Below are positions 41,093 through 49,745 of a stretch of 64,000 bases of DNA, piece by piece. Position numbers and translations under genes: made by a program. The DNA is from Anastrepha obliqua (taxonomy: Eukaryota; Arthropoda; Insecta; Diptera; Tephritidae): positions 100,261,784 through 100,325,783 of the forward strand of contig NC_072893.1 in NCBI RefSeq assembly GCF_027943255.1, given 5' to 3'. Every line of letters starts with the position of its first letter. Position 1 is the first letter of the stretch. The notes under the pieces are model-generated. The model saw only the letters and a program-made list of their open reading frames with translations, made no database searches and was not told the DNA's origin.

Positions 41093-41507
41093 AAATACAA
41101 ATTATATACATGCTCCAAAATATAAAAAAAAAAATATTATAAAATAACATTTTTATACAAAATAATAAGTTTTTCGCCAGGGTCACTTAAAAATTTTACG
41201 ATAATGCAACATTTTCATAAAGAGTGTGAATTACAAAACCTAAGTTAAATGCTTGCTGGGCTAACAATTGTTTTATAAATACATTTCTCTTCAACGATAT
41301 TTAAGTACAAGATGTAAATACGGTCGTAAAAAACCTAATTTTTAAGCTTTTCCTGGAAGTTCTATAGGGACCCGAGGAGGTTGGGACTTTCATCGTTAAA
41401 ATGGTGTGACCTTGCTCTTTCTATTGGGTGTGGTGAGTGGTGCCTCGCTCCCTCTCCCTCCGCCCTCATCCAAATATATCGTGTTGGTAATGGATAATTT
41501 AGCCAGG

Positions 41508-41747
41508 CGGCCGCCGCAGCCGAATGGGTTGGTGCGTGACTACCATTCGGAATTCACAGAGAGAACGCCGGTTCGAATCTCGGTAAAACACCAAAAATCT
41601 TTTCTAAGAACGGTCGCCCCTCCGCAGGCAATGGCAAACCTCCGAGTGTATTTCTGCCATGAAAAAGCTCCTCATAAAAAATATCTGCCGTTCGGAGTCG
41701 GCTTGAAACTGTAGGTCCCTCCATTTGTGGAACAACATCAAGACACT
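41508..41747 (+). repeat. tRNA-derived SINE, copy 4 (best promoter)
   Basis: A-box GCAGCCGAATGGGTTGG (41516-41532) and B-box GGTTCGAATCT (41570-41580) have a spacing enlarged like a long-variable-arm (Ser/Leu-type) tRNA head. The body is intact to CAACATCAAGACAC; the last ~100 bp are missing. Confidence 0.85.
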
Positions 41748-42352
41748 TCTATTGCAGAGTAAGTTTCTACCTTTGTGGCTATATATAGTACATATGTTTT
41801 TGTACAATTGGAGAACCATATACGTAAAGATATATTGATTTAATATTTACCTACTTTGAGAAAACAATAAATAATCGCTTCGACATTTTCCTATTTCCAT
41901 TTACTATTGAAATGTCCGGGACTGAATTTTTTTATAAACTTCTTGTTGCTTATTTTATATTATTATCGCTTTATGAATGAAGATAGTTTGTTTTTCTTCT
42001 TCTTGATGGACGCGATAACCGCTAACGCGATTCTGAGTACTTTGCTCCTAGAAATATGAGTTCTAACTTATGAATGAATTTCTTTTTGGCGTACGAATTT
42101 ACTATTTTGTTTTTGTAATCGCTAAGCATAGAATTTCAGCTTTGGACACCATGTGCGCAATGTGGTACGAAGTTTAGAATACAAGTATGTCATTTTTATT
42201 AGTGATTAATTATGTTGAAGTCACTGTAACAAACATTGCAATAGCACAACCTAATGTAAGTTTTCTTAGGCTTATATGTACCATGTATATAAATATAAAT
42301 ACATGTGAAATGAAAAAGACTAATTGCTTTGGTTAAAACGAGCTAGCTTGTA
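41748..42352 (-). other. Intergenic; short family-A LINE tail at 41995-42050
   Basis: TTCTTCTTCTTGATGGACGCGATAACCGCTAACGCG resembles the minus-strand 3' end at 18566-18606, so a tiny LINE remnant. 42035-42095 shares a ~55-bp block (tactttgctc.tagaaatatgag) with 43193-43250. Otherwise nothing recognised. Confidence 0.5.
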
Positions 42353-42935
42353 TTAATACACAGTAGGTAGGGCCGTAGAGAGTATATCCGGGCCCCGGGG
42401 AAAAATTGCAAATGCGGGCCCTTTCCAATGATGTCTAATTCTGACAACCCTCTGAAAACTCCGGGCCCGGGAGAAAACAGTAAGCAAAACTTTTACATTC
42501 GACCGAACTTGGCGCGCTTTTTTCGGTCTTGGTTCGTGCGGCAGCTTCCATTGAGATGATTGAGCCTTGGTTTTCATAATCATAAACCCACGATTCGTCA
42601 ACAAGGGTTAGGAACCTCTGGAGCAAATTTGGGTCGTCGCGGACAGAGTCCAACGTCTCATTAGCAATGTTTATGCGATACTGCTTTTGGTCGAAATTGA
42701 ACAGTTTTGGTACGAATTTTACGGCGACTGGTCTCATGCCCAAATCATTGAAAACATCGAATGGCACGAGCCAATCGATATGTCTAGGTCCTCAGCAACT
42801 TCTCTAACGGAGATTCGACGATTGGCAAATACCATTTTCTTCACTTCATTAATTTTTTCGCCGTATGACACAGTCAACATTCGGAATACATCCGCGCACC
42901 AAATTTCGTTTTTCACACAAAATTTGATACAGGTT
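42353..42935 (-). mobile_element. mariner transposase relic (central part)
   Basis: On the minus strand, 42916-42734 is the N-terminal HTH region (NEVKKMVFANRRISVREVAE, DLDISIGSCHSMF). 42767-42435 continues LGMRPVAVKFVPKLFNFDQK, then DESWVYDYENQ with the first catalytic Asp. 42604-42480 reads KAQSSQWKLPHEPRPKKARQ. The C-terminal half is missing. Two frameshifts are visible. Confidence 0.85.
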
Positions 42936-43903
42936 CTTTAATCCATCTTTTTAAATAGGTAAAAATCGAAGACGAGCCGAAACACCTGCAAGCAAAGCAG
43001 CTGTCAACAATTAACTGAACATTCAAAATGGCCGAACTCGTCGGCCTGAATGAGAGACATGAATACCAACATATCGCCAAAAAAAAATCAAGATTCGAAT
43101 ATACGTAGCGTGCGAAAATTCAAAATTTACCAAATATTGACTATTTCCGAATGGTACAGAAAATTGGGATATGGGGGGCTCGTTTTATGAATAAAAATAC
43201 TTTGCTCGTAGAAATATGAGCTCGAACTTTTCAATGAATTTGTTTTTGTTGTGTTTTTTAATTTTTGACCGACGGCAAATAAGCATGAAAGAAAAATGTA
43301 CAAGTCTGCTGTTATGTTATTTTGCCGAACACCAAATCATGGCATTTTGCATTTCAATGCAAACGCTATATTTAATTCTGTTGACTACGCTACGCTATGT
43401 TAACAATCTTTTGTTAACTTTTCCAAGGCCGTGGTGAAATAATAAATATTCTTACCCGCGTTTTGTTAGCATTTGACATTTAACCTGCTCATTCGTTCCT
43501 GCGCGAATTTACGTTCTCTGCAATGACTACCAATTCTCTTATTGTACAGCATTTTGCCGAATTTTGCAGAAACGGGCTACCGACCAAATAATTCGAAATA
43601 CAAAAGGTTTGATTTTTGTACAATATTATAATATATTTATTTATGAATAAACAGCAAAATAATGAACATTAAATTTATTACTACTTGCTATGGCGACGAG
43701 TTTTCATTATGCACGAAATTAAACGTTGTCTAATTGAGCTTAGGCTTGAAAAGTCAGATTGGTATGATGACAAAATAGGGCAGTTAGGGGGTTACTAAAT
43801 CAAAACTACATGATCGTCTGTGCATAAGGATGCTTAAAGAGGAAGAAAGAAAGCAAGTATTACTTAAAATTTTTAAAACACAATACTCTATAGGGTAATT
43901 ATT
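42936..43903. other. Intergenic, no gene recognised
   Basis: AT-rich sequence. 43216-43437 is open on the plus strand for 73 codons but shows no domain or coding character. It includes the second copy of the block shared with 42035. Confidence 0.45.
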
Positions 43904-44827
43904 TTAGTTATAAATAAAAACTTTTTTATTTATGAGACGAGCAATAGTTTCGTTTTTACATATTGTTGTGTACAATTTTATACGAGCGGGAGATTTCGAA
44001 GACAGCACACAGTGCACTAAACAAAGTATTTCAGATAAACTATTGTGGCTATTTAAATGCACGTTTTCTTTTTCAAAAATCTGGAAGTAGGATATGAAGA
44101 ATGTTACTAAGCTATTTCCGAAAGCTTTATTTTCAAGACAAGACTTAAAAAACATAGCTCCTTTCGATGAATTTGAAACAGTCACGAACATTGATCTAAT
44201 GAAAGATGGATCTAGATTTCCATCAGAGATTCTTTTACATATTTTATGTTCCAATATCTTATATTTGCTAACATATAAACTGCTTGGAGGGTCTAAAAAT
44301 ATATATCCAATTAGAGAAAAATCACAATTTAAAAGCAACCTTTCGATCGCTATATCAATATTTTCCGGTGGTAATTGAAACATCCTTTGTACTAACAAAT
44401 TCATTTTGAACTGGGAAGAATTTGCATTTAAATTCTTTGTGCATGTCTTATTATTATATAAGAGACTAACGTCATTCTTCAATAGTTTCAAAATGTTTTC
44501 TACAGCATAAACATGCTTATAGCCCTCAGCAGTGGCTAAAATTCTGGCTGCTGAATGAAGCGTAACTCCCATAGCATTAAGTTTTGTGTAATGCTCTTTA
44601 AAAGACAGTCTGTCATGCGTATATTTATCTAATATGCTTTTTACTAAATCATCTCCCGCAATTTCAAAGCAACTTTCAACGAACGCTGCGCATACTAAAA
44701 TCGTTTCAATTTGTTTATACGTTAATATACCAGAATATTCTATATTTAGCCAGCTTAGTATTTTGAAACAATCGGATGTTGCATCTAGATTTTCCGATAA
44801 TAGAGTCTGTCTTATCCAACAATCCAT
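43904..44827 (-). CDS. Unrecognised intronless gene, 307 aa
   Basis: I do not recognise this protein. It is one uninterrupted reading frame on the minus strand, starting MDCWIRQTLL and ending at TAA (43904-43906). It is rich in Leu, Ile, Asn, Lys and Cys and looks mostly alpha-helical; it has no signal peptide, strong membrane span, zinc-finger spacing or transposase/RT motif. Composition and length are unlike the surrounding decayed elements, and 307 codons without a stop in 65% AT sequence argue for selection. It lies alone between Atg9 and Dok, flanked by mariner relics. It could be a rapidly evolving host gene or a retrocopy; no poly(A) tract or duplication was seen. Confidence 0.7.
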   Translation of the reverse strand: MDCWIRQTLLSENLDATSDCFKILSWLNIEYSGILTYKQIETILVCAAFVESCFEIAGDDLVKSILDKYTHDRLSFKEHYTKLNAMGVTLHSAARILATAEGYKHVYAVENILKLLKNDVSLLYNNKTCTKNLNANSSQFKMNLLVQRMFQLPPENIDIAIERLLLNCDFSLIGYIFLDPPSSLYVSKYKILEHKICKRISDGNLDPSFIRSMFVTVSNSSKGAMFFKSCLENKAFGNSLVTFFISYFQIFEKENVHLNSHNSLSEILCLVHCVLSSKSPARIKLYTTICKNETIARLINKKVFIYN

Positions 44828-45196
44828 CTAGTATACTCCAAATAAAAACTGAAAGTATACGATAAGAATCATAAGAAATATTTTAGTTCCTATAGATAAT
44901 AAGGTAATATTTACTTTGTGGTGCGTATAGAAAAGTGAAGCTTAGTGAATATACGACTACATATGTGTATTTAGTGATGATGAAGAGCAACATTATAAAA
45001 GTGTTTCTTGTTAATAACAAAATGATTATTAATACTGGCCAATACACATCGATTGGCCCAACAAACTTTTTTTACCAATTTTTTAATATGCACCTCAAAG
45101 TATATACTTATCGAATAAATTTACGTTGTTCAAAAAATAGTTGAAATAAAGAATAGACCAAACTCATCGAGTCACAGACAACGAGCAGCAGTCATA

Positions 45197-46059
45197 TAAC
45201 TTCTGCACAAATATGAACGAGACGTTATCAACAAAACGGTCCGCGGATGACATATGGCAAAAATACATTTTTTGTTTTTTGGTAGGACTGTTATAAGCTT
45301 ACATGGCAAATTTCAGCGTGATATGTCACATAGTTTGTTTTTTGTGCTACTGTAAACAAGTCAAGCTCGAGTGTGTTCTTCGAATTCTCTTTTATGACTT
45401 CAATTGTCTCAAAATGGTTTCCACGGAGCGGCAACTTGAGCTTGGGAAACAGGAAAAAGTCACATGGAGCCATATCATGAGCTGGTGCATTATCGTGATG
45501 CAAGAACCATGACTTGTTGTCCCACAATTCCTTCCTTTTAAGACGAATGTTCTCGCGCAAACGCTTTAAAACGTCTAAATAATATACAGCGTTAACTGAT
45601 TTTGCGATTTGTGCGATTTTCAAGCACAATTTCCTTTACTTTTCCGATGTTTTGTCGTTTACTGATGTTGCTGGACGACTTTCATGAGGCAAGTTTTCAA
45701 CCGATGTACGGCCCTCTTTGAACGATTTGTACCACTGGAAACCACGTGCACGCGATAGAGCAGAGTCCCCATAGGTTGTCTGCAACATTTTTAAGGCGTC
45801 TGAAGCCGAAATTTTGTTGGAATAACAAAATTTAAACAAATTCTTTATTCAACTTGAATTTCCATCGTTAAATTCGAAGAACACACTTGAGCTTGACTTG
45901 TTTACAGTAGCACAGAAAACAAACTATGTGATATATCACCTTGAAATTTGCCATGTAAGCTTATAACAGTCCTACCAAAAAACAAAAAAATTTTTTTTGC
46001 CATATGTCATCCGCGGACCGTTTTATTGATAACGTCTCGTTCATATTTGAGCAGAAGGT
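45197..46059 (-). mobile_element. mariner-derived fold-back element with ~190-bp inverted repeats
   Basis: 45197-45386 and 45871-46059 are inverted copies about 94-95% identical by eye, flanked by TATA on each side. Between and partly within them is minus-strand mariner coding: 45839-45636 (FCYSNKISASDALKMLQTTY, QWYKSFKEGRTSVENLPHES) and 45629-45291 (LRENIRLKRKELWDNKSW, HHDNAPAHDM, PCDFFLFPKLKLPLRG, HFETIEVIKENS). The segment with the first catalytic Asp is deleted. The left repeat holds the transposase C-terminal codons, so the right repeat is an inverted duplicate of that end. Confidence 0.85.
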
Positions 46060-46282
46060 ATATTATTATCATGGTCGTACATGTATGAAGGGTGTTTATG
46101 CCGCTACAACAAAAACATAGTGAACATATTTCAAAGGTGTGACCAATACGAGTATCGGACCGTTAACCGGCTCTCATAATTTTGAAAAAATCAGCTGATT
46201 GGCTAACATCACATGGATCATGACGCAAAATATGATTGTGTTGGTGAAATATCAACCGATGACGTGGCAGCCAAAGTTACTC

Positions 46283-46450
46283 TCAAAATTTGGTTTTTTA
46301 TGTCGCGCGATTTTTAATTCCAAATTTTCGCCTGCGGCGCTTTTTTTCTTTTTTTTTAAATATATATATATATATCATATATTCATAATATAGTGAAAAT
46401 TTGGAATTAAAACTCGCGCGATTTTTTATTCCAAATTTTCGCCTGCGGCG
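46283..46450. repeat. Two tandem palindromic units (~112-bp period)
   Basis: Two units share TCGCGCGATTTTT(T)A(A)TTCCAAATTTTCGCCTGCGGCGC. The second unit (46395-46440) is a near-perfect inverted repeat (GAAAATTTGGAAT... / ...ATTCCAAATTTTC) centred on CGCGCG. Poly-T and (TA)n runs follow each. Confidence 0.8.
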
Positions 46451-46469
46451 CTTTTTTTTTCTTTTTTTT

Positions 46470-46660
46470 TTTTTAAATATATATATGTATATATATATAT
46501 CATATATTTAAATTGCATACAATCAAATATACTTTACTGAAAATCAAGCATTAATATATATATGTATATAAATATATACATATATCCATAAATATACCTA
46601 TATCTATATATATATATATATATTATATATATATATATGAATAGACGTATATAATATAGA
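46470..46660. repeat. (TA)n microsatellite tracts
   Basis: Multiple TATATATA/ATATGTATATA blocks between 46475 and 46655; a similar shorter tract lies at 48168-48190. Confidence 0.9.
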
Positions 46661-47221
46661 AATAATTTGTAAAATTTTGTATTTCTATTCATTTATTATT
46701 TTCTAAAATTGTTTATTTATACGATGTCTGGCAGCACTTCGGCTGGTTGTAGTAACCAAAATAGGAGGATTCTTGGTCAATTTTACAATTTTTAAACTCA
46801 AATAACTTAAAAACTATAAGCCTCCGGCAAGTGAGGTTTTCACTTTTAGATAGTAGAATACCCCCTCTACCCCCCCTTATACCCCTTTTTTTAAAAAAGT
46901 CGGGGGACCAAATGGGTATTTTCCCCAAACAAAAACACCGAAGGAATTTTTTTAATGTGGAATGTCACCAACGAGCATAAACATTAAATTGTTTGATCGA
47001 TACTCCATTTACGCATATCATCACTTTCCAATTTTAAACGTGAATAGGAATTAATTGGCAACTGTCAGTGTTGCCGGATGCCTGCAAATGAAAATAAAAA
47101 TGTGAGCAAAAACAAAGTATTTCAGCTCAGTGTTGATGATGGGGATGGGGGTTATTGTGCCTTCTTACTACACACACGCATATGACGTTTTAATTTTTGT
47201 TTCAATAGTTTCAACGTGGAA

Positions 47222-47512
47222 AGGAGTTCTATGCAAAAACACACTGGATGGCGTAACCAGAGTTGGACTGATGAAGACTACTTTTTGAAGCGCGGTTGAA
47301 GGCCGCCCACGCGAAAAGGAGTTCTACGCAAAAATACTGTGGATTGCGTAGCCGGAGTTGGACTGATGAGGGTTATATTTTTGAAGCGCGGCCGAAGGCC
47401 GCCCACGCGAAAAAGAGTTCTACGCAAAAATACTGTGGATTGCGTAGCCGGAGTTGGACTGATGAGGGTTATTTTTTGAAGCGCGGCCGAAGGCGGCCCA
47501 CGCGAAAAGAAG
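47222..47512. repeat. Three tandem ~96-bp units, each with two hairpins
   Basis: Units repeat GTTCTACGCAAAAATACTGT...GCGTAGCCGGAGTTGGACTG...GCGCGGCCGAAGGCCGCCCA with periods of 95 and 96 bp (anchors 47226, 47321, 47417). Inside each, CTACGCAA pairs with TTGCGTAG, and GCGGCC-GAA-GGCCGC forms a second hairpin. Unit 1 has degenerated stems. Confidence 0.9.
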
Positions 47513-48389
47513 TAAAAAATTTTACTTTTATATTTTGTCTTATCTCGCCGAATTCTATCGAAACTAAAGAACAAATTATTATTATTATTTTTTTTTTTAT
47601 TTAATATCTCGAAAACTAAGCGAGATATCAAAATATTTTTCTCCTTCATTTCGTTTTCTTTTGTCGAGTTCTATAAGAATCCGCCATTAAATTGCGGCGC
47701 CACGGAAACTGCTGTTGCCTATTCAGTTATAAACACTATTTATTGAGTAAACATTTGATTTAAGGCTTTGCTAATTATACACTTTACTTAATTTATAAAA
47801 AGTCATTCGATGCATATTGGAACGAACCGGTTTTTTTCCGTTCGAAAGTTATTAACAAAAAACACTTCAATAATATTGCTTTTTCCAATCTCCAACTACA
47901 CGAAGGTAAATCCATTTAGGGGTAAACTTCACCTTCTCTTTACACATCGTAATATATTTCAACCATATTTACCAACCAAATCCGGTAAATCTTGCCGATA
48001 AATTAAATATATTATTAATACAAATGTATACAATGTTTGTATGCTAAACTAAATAATGATGTTTTGTTGTATTCCTTAACATAGTTATACCGTGTTTAGA
48101 CTACGGGTAATTATTATAGCCAAGAAAAAAGTATACGTACATGGAAATAAATAGACAAGAATATTATTATATATATATATATATATATTGATCTGATATA
48201 TATTCAACACATTTATTAAATTCATTTTAAAACTTTTTTTCCTAATTCATTGATTTGCTTGATAAAATATAATATCGTTTATAGTGAAAATTTGGAACGA
48301 AGAATCGAGCGAATCTTTCAGTTAACTTTTCGTTCGTCATACAAACATTGTATACATTTTGACGTTCAAATACATTTGAATTCAAACAG

Positions 48390-48697
48390 TCCCCGACGAC
48401 ATCGCCCCATGCCATAGCAAGACCACAGTTACTCCCTAAAGCGGCCCGGTGTTAGGAAGGCGCCGTTGAAATACAGCCGGTCTGGTAAACCCCCTAGGCA
48501 AGGATAGGAAATAATGGGATGACAGGGGTTTAGAAATAACAAGGGATCTTCGTCAGTACGATGATCTTCGCATGCTGAATGGATGGCTACCAAATACGCC
48601 GTAAAGTGGATGGATGGCTAGTTCGTGTTGAGTTGGTCCCCATGATATTGGGGCCAACCGCCACTTAAGCCTCATGGAGACCAATATGATGAGGAGA
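48390..48697 (-). mobile_element. Element derived from the LOA-like LINE 5' UTR, without ORFs
   Basis: The whole ~310 bp aligns by eye with 36990-37380: shared CGGTNTNAGGNNGGCGCCGTT, ATACAGCCGG, GTNCGNTGATCTNC, and GAACTAG. It includes the 5' hairpin region with P1 (CCUCAU/AUGAGG), P2 (UUGGU) and P4 retained but the P3 loop deleted. It has the LINE's 5' end but no coding region or CCTAA tail. No clear target duplication. Confidence 0.75.
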
Positions 48698-48959
48698 AAT
48701 ACCAGAAAGTATGAGCCAAAAATTAGAGTAATTTTTAAGTACATATGTACATATAAGCAGAGGTGCATGCGCATAAAGTAGGCAGTCTTAAGTTGAGCGT
48801 GTGAACGTAAAGTAGAGTGATTAAGAATTAGAATTAAATATAGGAATTAAGTTGTGTTGCCGTTAGCTTCTAACTTTTCTTTGGCAGTCAATTAGTCCAA
48901 CTCACTATAGATAGAGGTTTTATTTGGAGGAAAACGTAACAATATTCTTAAACAACTTT

Positions 48960-49235
48960 CCCCTCTCCTGTTTTGCTTTGCTATATACGGTAACCCTTGT
49001 CAAATTGATTATTCTTCTTATTACCCATTAGCTGGATATGTTGCCTCACGTGACGGTCTATTTCATCAATGTTTCCCAATGAATACCTTCGTCAATTATC
49101 GGAGCGGCAACTCCTTATGTACCTTTAGCAGGTGATCCTTCAGAGTGCGGTTAAATCTTTCGACTAGATCTTCCGATTCCGGCTCCAAAACATTAAAATG
49201 TCCGTAGCCCTCAATTTTCACCTGCCGCTAACTAC
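48960..49235 (-). mobile_element. LTR-retrotransposon (Gypsy-type) integrase remnant
   Basis: The minus strand at ~49200-49110 encodes EPESEDLVERFNRTLKDHLL followed by KVHKEL, matching the conserved integrase core end (sVERFNrTLk). Downstream, DRHV and QLMGNKKN fit the following helix with shifts. Only a fragment; no LTRs recognised. It is a degraded element of the Gypsy/Metaviridae type and non-functional. Confidence 0.6.
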
Positions 49236-49661
49236 TTCTGATATCTAGAGAGAGTGTCATCTATCCGCGATAAGTAAATGCGTTAACAAGTCTAATGAGC
49301 TGTTGTTGCTTTTCTAAATTGTTCGTCAAGTTATTTGAGCATAGAGATAGCGAGCGGGGAAATGGCGAATAGAAGAGGTCTATTGTTTATAGACTGCGCA
49401 ATAATGGTGGAACAACATGTTGCGCTACAATTTAAAAAAAGGGAATATCGAATGCTCTGTGAACGGACTTAAGTCCAACCAATCGTAATGATCGATAGAT
49501 TCATATTTATCATCTCGAACAATATATTTAGTTTACTTCAGTGTTTCTATAAATAAGAATATCATAAATAAGAAAATGAATCAACGAAGGAGTGAGATTC
49601 AGTAAAAATTATTCTTAGATGCCATAACATTTGGAGTATTCCCCGAGATATGCAACATAAA

Positions 49662-49745
49662 ATGGATTTCGAAGTTCCTGTATTAGCTGGATACCTTAAT
49701 GTGCCAATGCAATCTAGCTTTTCTTTAAACCGAATATCGAAAAAG
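49662..49745 (+). CDS. Dok: Dok coding exon 1
   Basis: ATG in the context ACATAAAATGG begins MDFEVPVLAGYL, the expected first strand of an N-terminal PH domain, and runs 28 codons to AAAAAG|gttagt. Joining to 55638 gives ...ISKK + KNCHRYCLLF, the usual W/K-K-R-Y spacing of PH domains. It is too short to be seen as an ORF. Confidence 0.85.

Noticed and set aside
43904..44827. Assignment of the 307-aa gene to a helical-repeat DNA-repair family
   Set aside because: General helical character only; no conserved motif I could verify.
47222..47512. Hammerhead ribozyme in the 96-bp tandem units (CTGATGAG plus GAAA)
   Set aside because: The spacing does not fit: no stem II directly follows CUGAUGA, and ~17 unpaired nt intervene before the next hairpin. 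Reported only as a structured repeat.
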